DNA of 64,000 nucleotides from Luteimicrobium album (GTDB lineage Bacteria; Actinomycetota; Actinomycetes; Actinomycetales; Cellulomonadaceae), in the NCBI RefSeq assembly GCF_030161555.1, contig NZ_BSUK01000001.1, positions 3,100,001-3,164,000 of the forward strand, read 5' to 3'. The notes under the pieces were generated by a model that was given only the letters and a program-made list of their open reading frames with translations, had not been told where the DNA came from and ran no database searches. A program made the position numbers and the translations under genes. This document shows positions 32,604-42,889 of the stretch, one piece after another (position 1 is the first letter of the stretch; each line of letters opens with the position of its first letter).

Positions 32604-33884
32604 GTGAGCGTGCCTCCTGCCCCCGGGCCCGACGACGTCGACGACCGTCACGTCATGGGTCACGCCGTGGCGGCGGCGATCGCGGGCCCGGACGCCACCC
32701 AGGATCGTCAACGTCGTGTGTGGAGGCTCATCGGCCCGCTCTTCGGCGCCGTGTGGGTCGTGTTCCTCAGCGAGCCGGCCCGCGAGTCGTGGGCGAACCC
32801 CGACCCCGTGCTCCGCTGGTGCGGCATCGTCGGTGTCGCGCTCAGCGCCGCCGGGTTCGTCACCTCCGTGTTCCTCCTGCGCCGCACCTTCGCGGTGGAG
32901 GGCCGGATCGCCCGGCGGTGGGCGATCCTCTCGGTCGCCGTCCAGGTGGTCGGCGTCGTCCTCGCCTGCCTCGCAGCCCAGGAGCACGGGCTCGTCGGCA
33001 CCGTGTTCATCAGTGTCTCGGCCGTCTACCTGCTCCGTACGCCCCGTGCGCTCCTCGTGACGGTCGCCCTCGCGATCTTCATGCTCGTCCTGCCACGCGT
33101 CATCCCCGGCTGGGAGCCCGAGGACGGCAACGTCGCGGCGCTCGTCCTCGCGACCCTCGCGACCTACGGCTTCGCCCAGCTCGTCGAGCGCAACCACCAG
33201 CTCCAGCTCGCCCAGGAGGAGGTGGCGGCGCTCGCCGTCTCGCGTGAGCGGGAGCGCATCGCCCGCGACATGCACGACGTGCTCGGGCACTCCTTGACCG
33301 TGATCTCGGTGAAGTCCGAGCTCGCGGGGCGGCTCGTCGAGGCCGATCCCGCCCGGGCGGCCGCCGAGGTCGCCGACATCCAGTCCCTGGCCCGGTCGGC
33401 GCTCGCGGACGTCCGCGGCATGGTCGCGGCGACGCGGCACGTCACGCTCGCGGGCGAGCTCGCCGCGGCGCGGCGGGCCCTGGACGCGGCGGGCATCGAG
33501 GCCCAGCTCCCGGGCGCGGTCGACGCGGTCCCCGAGGACCTGCGCGAGCTGTTCGCGTGGGCGGTGCGCGAGGGCACGACCAACGTCCTGCGGCACGCGG
33601 CCGCAGGCCGGGTCGTGGTGACGCTCGCCCCCGACCGGATCGTCGTCGAGGACGACGGCCGAGGGGCGGAGACCTGCCCCGACGACGACGGCCGGGACGG
33701 GCATCGGCCGGCACCCGGTTCTCCCGGTGACGCGCCCGGGCACGGTCTCGCCGGGCTCCGGGAGCGTGCTGCCGCCGCGGTCGCGACCGTCGAGACGGGG
33801 CCGAGCCCGCTCGGAGGTTTCCGCCTGGCCGTGCGCGCGGGTCGTCGCTCGGGCGACGCGACAGGTGCGAGGATCGGGCGGTGA
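32604..33884 (+). CDS. Two-component sensor histidine kinase (DesK/NarX-like HisKA_3)
   Basis: A kinase of about 426 residues with five to six N-terminal membrane helices (about 45-190), a short coiled linker (NHQLQLAQEEVAALAVSRE) and the HisKA_3 phosphoacceptor RERIARDMHDVLGHSLTVIS (His after DM). The ATPase domain has NVLRHAAAGRVVVTL and the G-box GHGLAGLRERAAA. I chose the GTG at 32604, because TACGGT lies seven bases before it; a GTG at 32550 would overlap the permease stop. The response regulator start overlaps its stop. It likely senses membrane or drug stress and controls the adjacent exporter. Confidence 0.87.
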   Translation: MSVPPAPGPDDVDDRHVMGHAVAAAIAGPDATQDRQRRVWRLIGPLFGAVWVVFLSEPARESWANPDPVLRWCGIVGVALSAAGFVTSVFLLRRTFAVEGRIARRWAILSVAVQVVGVVLACLAAQEHGLVGTVFISVSAVYLLRTPRALLVTVALAIFMLVLPRVIPGWEPEDGNVAALVLATLATYGFAQLVERNHQLQLAQEEVAALAVSRERERIARDMHDVLGHSLTVISVKSELAGRLVEADPARAAAEVADIQSLARSALADVRGMVAATRHVTLAGELAAARRALDAAGIEAQLPGAVDAVPEDLRELFAWAVREGTTNVLRHAAAGRVVVTLAPDRIVVEDDGRGAETCPDDDGRDGHRPAPGSPGDAPGHGLAGLRERAAAAVATVETGPSPLGGFRLAVRAGRRSGDATGARIGR

Positions 33885-34489
33885 CGATCCGGCTCCTCCT
33901 CGCCGACGACCAGGCCCTGGTCCGTGGCGCGCTCGCCGCCCTGCTCGACCTCGAGCCCGACCTCGAGGTGGTCGCCCAGGTGGGGCGTGGTGACGAGGTC
34001 GTGGCGTCGGCCCGCGACGCGCGCGCCGACGTCGCCCTGCTCGACGTCGAGATGCCCGGCCTCGACGGCATCGGCGCCGCGGCGGCGCTGCGTCGGACGT
34101 ACCCCGACTGCCGCTCGCTCATCGTCACGACGTTCGGTCGTCCGGGCTACCTGCGCCGGGCGCTCGATGCGGGCGCGAGCGGGTTCGTCGTCAAGGACAC
34201 CCCCGCGGAGCAGCTCGCGGACGCCGTCCGCCGCGTGCACGCCGGCCTGCGCGTCGTCGACCCGGACCTCGCGGTCGAGTCGCTCACGGTGGGGGAGAGC
34301 CCGCTCACCGAGCGCGAGCGCGACGTGCTCCTCCACGCGGCCGACGGCGGCACGGTCGCCGAGATCGCGAAGGCGGCGTTCCTGTCGGAGGGGACGGTGC
34401 GCAACTACCTGTCGTCGGCCATCGGAAAGACGGGTGCCCGGACCCGCGCGGAGGCCGTCCGGATCGCCCAGGACAACGGCTGGCTCTGA
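33881..34489 (+). CDS. NarL/LuxR-family response regulator
   Basis: A 202-residue regulator. The receiver domain has acidic residues in LLLADDQALVRGALAALL, the phosphoacceptor Asp in VALLDVEMPGLDG, the switch Thr in IVTTFGRPGYLRRAL and Lys in FVVKDTP. The C-terminal LuxR helix-turn-helix is LTERERDVLLHAADGGTVAE, then IAKAAFLSEGTVRNYLSSAI. It is closest in pattern to DesR-type regulators. The GTG start overlaps the kinase stop. Its likely targets are the exporter operon and its own promoter. Confidence 0.93.
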   Translation: MTIRLLLADDQALVRGALAALLDLEPDLEVVAQVGRGDEVVASARDARADVALLDVEMPGLDGIGAAAALRRTYPDCRSLIVTTFGRPGYLRRALDAGASGFVVKDTPAEQLADAVRRVHAGLRVVDPDLAVESLTVGESPLTERERDVLLHAADGGTVAEIAKAAFLSEGTVRNYLSSAIGKTGARTRAEAVRIAQDNGWL

Positions 34490-34530
34490 CGCGGGCCTGC
34501 GTGGCCGGCGGCGGATGGGAGAATGGGGAC

Positions 34531-35702
34531 GTGACAACCCCCACCTCCGCCGTCAGCACGCTGCTGCCCCCGCTACGCATCGGGCCGCACACGATCGACA
34601 CGCCGGTCGTGCTCGCACCCATGGCCGGCGTGACGAACAAGGCGTTCCGGACGCTGTGCCGCGAGCACGGCGCGGGCCTGTACGTCGCGGAGATGGTCAC
34701 GAGCAGGGCGCTCGTCGAGCGGCACCCCGCCACCCTGCGGATCGTCACGTTCGACGAGGGCGAGTCGCCGCGCTCCGCCCAGGTGTACGGCGTCGACCCG
34801 GCGACGGTCGCGGGCGCCGTCCGGCTCCTGGCCACCGAGGGCCTCGCCGACCACGTCGACCTCAACTTCGGCTGCCCCGTGCCCAAGGTCACCAAGCGTG
34901 GCGGTGGCGGTGCGCTCCCGTGGAAGCGTGAGCTGTTCACCCGGATCGTCGCGGGCGCCGTCGAGGCGGGAGGCGCCTACGGGGTCCCTGTCACCGTCAA
35001 GACTCGCAAGGGCATCGACGACGAGCACCTCACCTACCTCGACGCCGGCCTCATCGCGGAGCGGAAGGGGCGGCGGCGATCGCGCTGCACGCCCGCACGG
35101 TCGAGCAGCACTACTCGGGCACCGCCGACTGGGCTGCGATCGCGACCCTCAAGGAGACCGTCCGCAGCATCCCCGTGCTCGGCAACGGCGACATCTGGTC
35201 CGCCGAGGACGCCGTCCGCATGGTCCAGGTCACCGGCGCAGACGGCGTCGTGGTGGGGCGCGGGTGCCAGGGACGGCCGTGGCTGTTCGCGGACCTCGCC
35301 GCCGCGTTCGCCGGGTCCGACGCGCGGATCCGCCCCGGCCTGCGCGAGGTCGCCGACACGATCTACCGCCACGGCGAGCTGCAGGTCGAGTACTGGGAGG
35401 ACGAGGGCAAGGGCATGCGTGACCTGCGCAAGCACATGGCCTGGTACCTCAAGGGGTACGCCGTCGGCGGTGAGGCACGGTCGTCGCTCGCGCTCGTGTC
35501 GACGCTCGCCGAGCTGCGCGAACGTCTCGACGCGCTCGACCTCGACCAGCCCTACCCGGGCGAGGGCGCCGAGGGTCCGCGCGGCCGCTCCGGGACCCCC
35601 AAGACCGCGCACCTGCCGTACGGGTGGTTGGACTCGCGTGAGCTCACGCCGGAGCACCGGCAGCAGCTCGTCGAGGCGGAGCTCAGCGTCTCCGGCGGCT
35701 GA
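34531..35702 (+). CDS. dusB: tRNA-dihydrouridine synthase DusB (one apparent frameshift)
   Basis: An FMN-dependent enzyme that reduces uridines in the tRNA D-loop. The barrel motifs are PVVLAPMAGVTNKAFRTLC, the catalytic cysteine region HVDLNFGCPVPKVTKRGGG, VPVTVKTRKGIDD, LHARTVEQHYSGTADW and VLGNGDIWSAEDA. One G is missing near 35062-35066 (cggaagggg for cgggaagggg). Corrected length is about 391 residues. The GTG at 34531 has GAGAAT six bases upstream, a leaderless signature. It converges with the alpha-glucosidase gene 33 bp away. Confidence 0.92.
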
Positions 35703-35735
35703 CCCGACCTCGCCGCCGTACTTCGTCGCGGTGGG

Positions 35736-37478
35736 TCAGGCGCGGTACCAGACCGTCGTGTCCGAGGGGACGGCGACGGCGTCCGCGTCGTCCGTGAGCT
35801 CGCCCGACGCGACCAGGATCTCGGCGCCCGTCGGGAGCGCGACCGGGGCCCCGCCCAGGTTCGCGAGCACGACGACGTCACGGTTGCGCAGCGCGACGAC
35901 GTGCGGGTCGTCCGCGAACACGTCGAGCCAGGCCAGGTCGCCCGTGCCGAGGTGCTCGGCCTTGCGGGTCGCCAGCGCGGTCCGGTACAGGTCGAAGGTG
36001 GAGCCCGGGGTGGTGCGCTCGACGTCGACCGCGTGCGCCGCGTACGACGACGGCTGCGGGAGCCAGGCCGCACCGTCGGGGGAGAAGCCGTAGGCGGGGG
36101 CGCCCGCCTCCCAGGGCATCGGGACGCGGCAGCCGTCGCGGCCCGCCTCGGCGCCGCGGGTGCGGAAGAAGGCGGGGTCCTGGCGGACGGCGTCGTCGAG
36201 GCTGGTGTGCTCGGGCAGGCCGAGCTCCTCGCCCTGGTACACGTAGGACGAGCCTGGCAGGCCGAGCATGAGCAGGCTGGCCGCGCGGGCGCGCCGCAGG
36301 CCGAGCGCGGCGTCGGGCTGCGGGTCGGTCGCGAACAGGCCGTTCGGCCGGTTCTCCGGCTCGGCGAGGCCGAGGCGCGACGCGTGCCGGACGACATCGT
36401 GGTTGGACAGCACCCAGGTGGCGGGCGCGCCGACCGCGTCGTTGGCCTTGAACGACGACTCGACGACGCCGCGCAGGCGGGCCGCGTCCCAGCCGGCGAC
36501 GAGGAACGAGAAGTTGAACGCCTGGTGCATCTCGTCGGGGCGCACGTAGCGCGCGAGTCGCGAGAGCGGCTCGACCCACGCCTCGGCTACCATAGCGCGG
36601 TCGCCGTCGTAGGAGTCGAGGATCCGGCGCCAGGCGCGGTAGATCTCGTGGACGCCGTCCTGGTCGAACATCGGTCCGGAGTTGCCGGAGCCGTTTACGG
36701 CGTCCGTCCCGTCGGCCTCGGTGCCGTCGACCATCGCGACGTGGCCGTCCCAGTCGGGCAGCCCGTCGGCCTTGACCATGCCGTGCGCGACGTCGACGCG
36801 GAAGCCGTCGACGCCCCGGTCGAGCCAGAACCGCAGCACGTCCTCGAACTCGGTGCGGACCTCGGGGTTGGACCAGTCGAGGTCGGGCTGTGACGAGTCG
36901 AACAGGTGCAGGTACCACTGGCCGGGTGTGCCGCCGGGGCGCGTGGTGCGGGTCCAGGCGGGCCCGCCGAAGATCGACTGCCAGTTGTTCGGCGGTTCCT
37001 CGCCGCCGGCGCCGCGGCCCTCGCGGAACAGGTAGCGCGCGCGCTCGGGCGAGCCCTCGCCCGCGGCGAGCGCGGCCTGGAACCAGGCGTGCTGGTCGGA
37101 GGTGTGGTTGGGCACGAGGTCGACGACGACCCGCACGCCGCGTGCGTGCGCGGCCTCGAGCAGCGCGTCGAAGTCCGCAAGCGTGCCGAACAGCGGGTCG
37201 ACGTCGCGGTAGTCGGCGACGTCGTAGCCGGCGTCCTTCTGCGGCGAGCGGTAGAACGGCGAGAGCCAGAGCGCGTCGACGCCGAGCTCGACGAGGTGGT
37301 CGAGGTGCGCGGTGATGCCCGGCAGGTCGCCGACCCCGTCGCCGTTCGCGTCGGCGAACGACCGCGGGTAGACCTGGTAGATCACCGCGTCGCGCCACCA
37401 GCTGCCCTCGGTCGCGCTGGCCGCGTGGACGGTGACGGCCTCGGTCGAGGGTGCGGGCGTCGAATCGATTCGGGTCAT
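35736..37478 (-). CDS. GH13 alpha-glucosidase (oligo-1,6-glucosidase type)
   Basis: A 580-residue cytosolic GH13 enzyme that releases glucose from maltose-type or isomaltose-type oligosaccharides. Conserved regions are [18 protein letters not shown], the nucleophile Asp in [18 protein letters not shown], the acid/base Glu in [12 protein letters not shown] and [16 protein letters not shown]. No signal peptide is present. It lies downstream of the LacI gene and close to malEFG, so it should process imported maltodextrins. A palindromic operator-like site lies about 66-83 nt upstream. Confidence 0.93.
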   Translation of the reverse strand: MTRIDSTPAPSTEAVTVHAASATEGSWWRDAVIYQVYPRSFADANGDGVGDLPGITAHLDHLVELGVDALWLSPFYRSPQKDAGYDVADYRDVDPLFGTLADFDALLEAAHARGVRVVVDLVPNHTSDQHAWFQAALAAGEGSPERARYLFREGRGAGGEEPPNNWQSIFGGPAWTRTTRPGGTPGQWYLHLFDSSQPDLDWSNPEVRTEFEDVLRFWLDRGVDGFRVDVAHGMVKADGLPDWDGHVAMVDGTEADGTDAVNGSGNSGPMFDQDGVHEIYRAWRRILDSYDGDRAMVAEAWVEPLSRLARYVRPDEMHQAFNFSFLVAGWDAARLRGVVESSFKANDAVGAPATWVLSNHDVVRHASRLGLAEPENRPNGLFATDPQPDAALGLRRARAASLLMLGLPGSSYVYQGEELGLPEHTSLDDAVRQDPAFFRTRGAEAGRDGCRVPMPWEAGAPAYGFSPDGAAWLPQPSSYAAHAVDVERTTPGSTFDLYRTALATRKAEHLGTGDLAWLDVFADDPHVVALRNRDVVVLANLGGAPVALPTGAEILVASGELTDDADAVAVPSDTTVWYRA

Positions 37479-37543
37479 GGGAGGGGCTGTCCTCGCGTCG
37501 TCGGGGGAGAGTGGCGTCTCACTGGGTGATCAGCACGGCAAGA

Positions 37544-37561
37544 CTGCGATGTACGTTGCAG
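37544..37561. promoter_or_regulatory. Operator-like palindrome upstream of the alpha-glucosidase gene
   Basis: ctgcgatgtacgttgcag is symmetrical at seven of nine positions per half and shares the TGC...TTGCA character of LacI-family operators such as the site at 38790-38803. It lies 66-83 nt before the minus-strand alpha-glucosidase start, suggesting control by the neighbouring LacI protein. Confidence 0.5.
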
Positions 37562-37615
37562 CATCCTTGCACAACTCGCCCCGCGCCCGTCAACCGGAAC
37601 GCGAGGGTCGCCCTC

Positions 37616-38650
37616 TCAGGCGACGGGTGCGGGTACCGGGGCGCTGCCCGTGGACTCGCGCACGACGAGCTCGGGCTGGAAGAGCAGCTCGCTCCTCGGC
37701 GCCCGGTCGCCGGAGATCTCGGTCAGCAGCGCGGCCACCGCGGCCCGTCCCATGGCCGCGACCGGCTGGCGCACCGTCGTCAGGGGCGGGTCCGTGAAGG
37801 CGATGAGGGGCGAGTCGTCGTAGCCGACGACGGACATGTCCGCCGGGACCGCGAGCCCCCGTGCGCGGACCGCCCGCGTGACGCCGAGCGCCATGAGGTC
37901 GCTCGCGCACACGACCGCGGTGTGCCCGCTCGCGAGCAGCTCCTCGGCCGCGGCCTGACCGCCCTCGAGCGTGAAGAGCGTGTTGACCACGTGCGTGCGC
38001 GCGTCCGCCTCGTCGGCCGCCAGGCCGTGCTGGACGAGCGCCCGCACGAACCCGTCCTGCTTGCGCTGCGTGGGGACGAAGCGCGTGGGCCCGGCCGCGA
38101 GGCCGATCCGCCGGTGCCCCAGGCTCACGAGGTGGCGCACGGCGAGCTCGGCGGCCTGGGCGTCGTCGGCCGAGACGAACGGCGCGTCGATGCCCTCGGC
38201 GTAGCCGCCCACGAGGACGATCGGCATGCCGCGCTCGCGCAGCCGGACGTAGCGGTCGCGGCCGGCCTGCGTGTCGGCGTGGAGCCCCGAGACGAACACG
38301 ATCCCGTCCACCCCGTGCTCCATGAGGATCTCGACGTACTCGTCCTCGGTGGTGCCGCCGGGGGACTGCGTGCACAGCACGGGCGTGTAGCCGGCGTCGG
38401 AGAGGTGGTCCTCGATCACCTGGGCGAAGGCGGGGAAGACCGGGTTGACGAGCTCCGGCACGACGAGGCCGATGAGCCCGGCCGACCGGTGCTTGAGCCG
38501 CTCGGGGCGCTCATAGCCGAGCTGGTCGAGCGCCGAGAGCACGGCCTGGCGGGTCTCGCGAGAGACGTTGGCCTTGCCGTTGAGGACGCGCGAGACCGTC
38601 GCGGTGCTCACGCCCGCGAGCTGGGCCAGGTCTGCAAGACGGGTACGCAC
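37616..38650 (-). CDS. LacI-family transcriptional regulator of the maltodextrin locus
   Basis: A repressor of about 344 residues. The N-terminal helix-turn-helix and hinge are TRLADLAQLAGVSTATVSRV and LNGKANVSRETRQAVLSAL. A periplasmic-binding-protein-like sensor domain follows (GLIGLVVPELVNPVFPAFAQ, VSADDAQAAELAVRHLVSLG, VVGYDDSPLIAFTDPPLTTV). I use the GTG at 38650; TACGCT lies seven bases upstream, so the mRNA is probably leaderless. It is divergent from malE, with a TGCAA-type operator between them, and the alpha-glucosidase gene lies behind it. The inducer is probably a malto-oligosaccharide. Confidence 0.92.
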   Translation of the reverse strand: MRTRLADLAQLAGVSTATVSRVLNGKANVSRETRQAVLSALDQLGYERPERLKHRSAGLIGLVVPELVNPVFPAFAQVIEDHLSDAGYTPVLCTQSPGGTTEDEYVEILMEHGVDGIVFVSGLHADTQAGRDRYVRLRERGMPIVLVGGYAEGIDAPFVSADDAQAAELAVRHLVSLGHRRIGLAAGPTRFVPTQRKQDGFVRALVQHGLAADEADARTHVVNTLFTLEGGQAAAEELLASGHTAVVCASDLMALGVTRAVRARGLAVPADMSVVGYDDSPLIAFTDPPLTTVRQPVAAMGRAAVAALLTEISGDRAPRSELLFQPELVVRESTGSAPVPAPVA

Positions 38651-38789
38651 GGGTACGAGCGTAGTGGTCCGGCGCACAGGACCTCCTTGTCACTGGGATC
38701 TGGCCGGTCTTGCGACCGGCGCACACGGTTCGCCGCCGTCGGCGGACCGCTGGACTGCAACGAAACTGTAACGACGGCGACCGTGTTGC

Positions 38790-38803
38790 TGCAAGCGGTT
38801 GCA
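38790..38803. promoter_or_regulatory. LacI-type operator upstream of malE
   Basis: TGCAAGCGGTTGCA is a near-perfect copy of the LacI/MalR-type operator TGCAANCGNTTGCA. It lies about 100 nt before the malE start, and is followed by a CTACGGT candidate -10 at about 38820-38826. Confidence 0.8.
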
Positions 38804-38900
38804 CAGGGGGCCACCTTCCCCTACGGTCGTGCCATCCGAGGCCGACGGCGGCGTGTGCAGCCGAGCGGCCGCACACCGACCTCGATTGGGAGACACACCG

Positions 38901-40178
38901 ATGCGACGGAGCATCTTCTCGGCGACGGCGGTCGCCCTCGGCGCCGCCCTCGCGCTCACCGCCTGCTCGTCCGGCGACTCGGGCAGCGGCGACAAGCCCT
39001 CCACGCCGTCGGCCGCGACCACGACCGACGCGCCGAAGCTCACGGGCACCCTCACGGTCTGGACCGACGAGACCCGCATCGACGTGTTCAAGAAGCTGGG
39101 CCAGGAGTACCAGCAGCAGTCGGGCGTCAAGGTCACGGTCGTGCAGAAGGCGTCGGCCGACATCCGCGCCGACTTCGTCAAGCAGGAGCCGACCGGCCAG
39201 GGACCCGACATCATCATCGGCGCCCACGACTGGACCGGGCAGCTCGTCACCAACGGCACGGTGCAGCCGATCGAGCTCGGCGACAAGGCGAGCGAGTTCT
39301 CGCCCGTGACCGTCTCCGCCTTCACCTACGACGGCCAGGTCTACGGCGTTCCCTACGCGATCGAGAACATCGCGCTCGTCCGCAACAACAAGCTCGCGGA
39401 CAGCACGCCCGACTCGCTCGACGCCCTCATCACCCAGGGCAAGCAGATCGAGGCCAAGGACTCCAAGGTCAAGTACCCGTTCGTCGTCCAGCAGGGCAAG
39501 GACGGCGACCCGTACCACCTGTACCCGCTGCAGACGTCGTTCGGCGCCCCCGTCTTCAAGCAGAACGACGACGGGTCGTACACCGACACCATCGCCATGG
39601 GTGGCGACAAGGGGCACAAGTTCGCCGAGTACCTCCAGAAGCTCGGCAAGGACGGCGCCCTCGACACCGCGATCGACTCGCAGAAGGCCACCGACGCCTT
39701 CACCAAGGGCCAGACGCCCTACATCATCACGGGCCCGTGGAACACGCCGGCGTTCAAGAAGGCCGGCCTGGACATCACGGTCCTGCCGGTCCCGAGCGCG
39801 GGCGGCGAGAAGTCGAACCCGTTCGTCGGGGTCCAGGGCGCGTTCATCAGCGCCAAGGCGCAGAACCCGATCGTCGCCAACGACTTCGTCACGAACTTCC
39901 TCGGCTCCGAGGCCGTCCAGACCGAGCTTTACACGGCAGGTCAGCGCATGCCGGCCCTCACGGCCGCGGCCGACAAGGTCGACGACCCGATCATCAAGGG
40001 CTTCACCGCCGCCGCCGGCACGACGCCGATGCCGTCGATCCCGGCCATGGACTCCGTGTGGGCCTTCTGGGGCACGACCGAGGCGCAGATCATCTCGGGC
40101 TCGGCCAAGAACCCCGACGCCGCGTGGGACACCATGATCAAGAACATCCAGGCGGCCATCGACAAGTCGAAGGGCTGA
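38901..40178 (+). CDS. malE: Maltose/maltodextrin ABC transporter substrate-binding lipoprotein
   Basis: A 425-residue extracellular binding protein. The signal peptide ends in the lipobox LTACSS, so Cys near residue 22 would be lipidated. The MalE-like body includes GTLTVWTDETRIDVFKKLG, DIIIGAHDWTGQLVTNG, YGVPYAIENIALVRNNKL and YIITGPWNTPAFKKAGLDI. ATG with ggga upstream. A strong hairpin separates it from malF, which would favour high binding-protein levels. It is clearly of the MalE/CycB type; the exact glucan preference is inferred from neighbouring alpha-glucosidases. Confidence 0.92.
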   Translation: MRRSIFSATAVALGAALALTACSSGDSGSGDKPSTPSAATTTDAPKLTGTLTVWTDETRIDVFKKLGQEYQQQSGVKVTVVQKASADIRADFVKQEPTGQGPDIIIGAHDWTGQLVTNGTVQPIELGDKASEFSPVTVSAFTYDGQVYGVPYAIENIALVRNNKLADSTPDSLDALITQGKQIEAKDSKVKYPFVVQQGKDGDPYHLYPLQTSFGAPVFKQNDDGSYTDTIAMGGDKGHKFAEYLQKLGKDGALDTAIDSQKATDAFTKGQTPYIITGPWNTPAFKKAGLDITVLPVPSAGGEKSNPFVGVQGAFISAKAQNPIVANDFVTNFLGSEAVQTELYTAGQRMPALTAAADKVDDPIIKGFTAAAGTTPMPSIPAMDSVWAFWGTTEAQIISGSAKNPDAAWDTMIKNIQAAIDKSKG

Positions 40179-40188
40179 CGCCGGCGGA

Positions 40189-40221
40189 CCGGCCCGCCCC
40201 CGCACCGTCGGGGCGGGCCGG
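40189..40221 (+). terminator. Intercistronic hairpin between malE and malF
   Basis: A perfect 12-bp G/C inverted repeat (40189-40200 and 40210-40221) with a 9-nt loop directly follows the malE stop. It is likely an attenuating terminator or mRNA-stabilising stem, because the permease genes continue downstream on the same strand without an obvious new promoter. Confidence 0.65.
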
Positions 40222-40321
40222 CCTCGCTCCGCCCTCACTGCCCGCGCGCACGGGACGGCGACGCAGCCGAGCCGTGCGCCGTCCGGCAGCGGACCTCACG
40301 CATCGCACGAAAGAGACGACG

Positions 40322-41952
40322 ATGACCGAGCAGACGCTCGCCCCCACCCCCGGACGTCGCACCCGGCGACGGCGGCAGCGACGGCCCCGCCGCGCGACCC
40401 ACCGTCCCCCTCGTCCCGAGTCGCACGCGCGCCGGTTCAGCCCGGGCTGGATCGCCAAGCTGATCCTGGTCGGGCTCGTCGACGCCCTCGGCGTGTATGG
40501 CATCATCGCGGCCGCGGGGGTCCAGAGCTGGTGGATCGTCGCCTTCCTGGCGGCGGCGCTCGTCGTCGTCAACTGGGTGTACTTCTCGCGGCGCGCGGTG
40601 CCCGCGAAGTATCTCGTGCCGGGCCTGCTCTTCCTGCTCGTGTACCAGCTCTTCGTCATGGCGTACACGGGGTACATCGCGTTCACGAACTACGGCGATG
40701 GTCACAACTCGACCAAGTCCGACGCCATCTCCGCGATCGAGACCCAGAACCAGGAGCGGCTCCCCGACTCGGCGGCCTTCCCGGTCGCGGTGGTGAGCCG
40801 GGGCGACGAGCTGGGCTTCGCCGTCGTGCAGGACGGGAAGGCCGAGCTGGGAACGGCCGACGACCGGTTGGCCCCGGTCGACGGCGCGACCGTGCAGGCC
40901 GGCAAGGTCACCGCGGTGCCCGGCTGGACCGTACTCTCGTTCGCCGACATCGCCGGGCGCGCCGAGGCCGTGACCGCGCTCTCGGTGCCGGTGTCCGACG
41001 ACGCCGCCGACGGGACCCTGCGCACCCAGAACGGGTCGGTCGCGTACGTCTTCTCGCCGGTGCTGCAGTACGACGCGAAGACCGACACGTTCACCAACAC
41101 CAAGACCGGTGAGACGTACACCCCGAACGACCGCGGGAACTTCGTCTCCGCGAAGGGCGAGAAGCTCGAGCCGGGCTGGCGGGTCACCGTCGGCTGGGAG
41201 AACTTCACGAAGATGTTCACGGACTCGCGGCTGTCCGGGATCTTCCTCAAGGTCGTGCTGTGGACGTTCGCGTTCGCGTTCCTCTCGGTCGCGACGACCT
41301 TCTTCTTCGGTCTGTTCCTCGCGCTCGTGTTCAACGACCCGCGCGTCCGCGGGCGCAAGATCTACCGCTCGCTCCTCATCCTCCCGTACGCGTTCCCGGG
41401 CTTCCTCGCTGCCCTCGTGTGGAGCGGGATGCTCAACTCGAAGTTCGGGTTCGTCAACCAGGTTCTCCTGGGGGCGCGAACATCGACTGGCTGGGCGACC
41501 CGTGGCTCGCGAAGCTCTCGGTGCTCGGCGTCAACCTCTGGCTCGGCTTCCCCTACATGTTCCTCATCTGCACGGGCGCGCTGCAGTCCATCCCCGGTGA
41601 CGTCATGGAGTCGGCGCGCATGGACGGCGCGGGCGCCTGGCGGGCCTTCCGGTCGATCACCCTGCCGCTGCTCATGGTGACGGTCGCGCCGCTCCTCATC
41701 TCGAGCTTCGCCTTCAACTTCAACAACTTCACGCTCATCTACCTGCTGACCGGAGGCGGCCCGGACTTCGTCGGGGCACCTGTGCCGGTCGGCAGCACGG
41801 ACATCCTCATCTCGATGGTCTACTCGGTCGCCTTCGGGACCGGGTCGAACGACTACGGCCTCGCGAGCGCCGTGTCCATCCTCATCTTCATCGTCGTCGG
41901 CGTGATCTCGTGGATCGGCTTCCGGCGCACGCGCACCCTCGAGGAGCTCTGA
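40322..41952 (+). CDS. malF: Maltodextrin ABC transporter permease MalF (one apparent frameshift)
   Basis: A permease of about 543 residues with the MalF-specific large extracytoplasmic P2-like insert (about residues 125-300) between helices 3 and 4. The transport core has KIYRSLLILPYAFPGFLAAL, and the EAA loop is SIPGDVMESARMDGAGAWRA followed by FRSITLPLLMV. One G is missing in the run at 41470-41474 (ctgggggcgcg for ctggggggcgcg). The N-terminus (residues 11-37) is unusually Arg-rich, while the +1 frame there reads as a normal Gly/Asp/Pro linker, so a pair of compensating errors near 40340-40440 is possible. Confidence 0.9.
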
Positions 41953-41953
41953 C

Positions 41954-42889
41954 ATGGCCGCGAACGACCCGTTCACCGCCCCGATCTCCCGCGTCGCGGG
42001 CGACGCCGCCCCGACGGACGGACCCGTCAACGACACGCGCCTGCGCGGCGGACGCTGGTGGAAGGAGGTGGGCTGGCGACACGTCGTGGGCGTCGTCGTC
42101 ATCGTCTACTGCCTGCTGCCGCTGCTGTACGTGCTGTCGGCCTCGCTCAACCCGAACGGCAGCCTCACCGGGTCGAACGACCTGTTCTCCTCCGTGAGCT
42201 TCGGCAACTTCACCGAGCTGTTCCACCGCGGGTTCGGCCAGTGGGCGGTCAACTCGCTCGTGATCTGCGTCGTGACGGCGATCGGCACCGTCCTCATGGG
42301 CGCGGCCGCCGCGTACGCGTTCTCGCGCTACCGGTTCCGGGGGCGCCGCGGCACCCTGACGGGCCTGCTGCTCGTCCAGATGTTCCCGCAGATGCTCGCC
42401 GCGGTCGCGCTGTTCCTCCTGCTGCTGCAGCTCAAGGACGTGTTCCCGGTCCTCGGCCTCAACTCGATCCCTGGCCTGATCGCCGTCTATCTCGGCGGAG
42501 CCCTGGGCGTGAACACGTTCCTGCTGTACGGGTTCTTCAACACCGTGCCCAAGGAGCTCGACGAGGCTGCGCGCATCGACGGCGCCAGCCACGCCCAGAT
42601 CTTCTGGACGATCATCATGCCGCTCGTCACGCCGATCCTCGTCGTGGTGGGCCTGCTGTCGTTCATCAGCACGTACGGCGAGTTCTTCATCGCGAGCACG
42701 ATCCTGCAGTCGAACACCAAGTTCACGCTCGCGATCGGCCTGTACCAGTGGGCGTCGGACGAGCGCAATGCCCCGTGGGGCCTGTTCGCGGCGGGCGCGG
42801 TGCTCGCGGCGATCCCGGTGATCCTGCTGTTCCTCTTCCTGCAGAAGTACATCGTCGGGGGCCTGACGTCGGGGTCGGTCAAGGGATGA
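41954..42889 (+). CDS. malG: Maltodextrin ABC transporter permease MalG
   Basis: A 311-residue permease with six membrane helices. The ATPase-contact EAA loop is TVPKELDEAARIDGASHAQI followed by FWTIIMPLVTP. Other typical blocks are YAFSRYRFRGRRGTLTGLLL and LVQMFPQMLAAVALFLLL. It starts one base after the malF stop. The downstream GH13 gene begins in the ATGA overlap. The importer ATPase (MsmK/MsiK type) is not in the window and is usually encoded elsewhere in Actinobacteria. Confidence 0.94.
   Translation: MAANDPFTAPISRVAGDAAPTDGPVNDTRLRGGRWWKEVGWRHVVGVVVIVYCLLPLLYVLSASLNPNGSLTGSNDLFSSVSFGNFTELFHRGFGQWAVNSLVICVVTAIGTVLMGAAAAYAFSRYRFRGRRGTLTGLLLVQMFPQMLAAVALFLLLLQLKDVFPVLGLNSIPGLIAVYLGGALGVNTFLLYGFFNTVPKELDEAARIDGASHAQIFWTIIMPLVTPILVVVGLLSFISTYGEFFIASTILQSNTKFTLAIGLYQWASDERNAPWGLFAAGAVLAAIPVILLFLFLQKYIVGGLTSGSVKG

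Noticed and set aside
37451..40321. Very long open frame (1409 codons) running from the LacI antisense through malE into malF
   Set aside because: Only the part from 40322 is MalF. The upstream part is antisense to LacI and out of frame with malE, and exists because GC-rich DNA has few stop codons.
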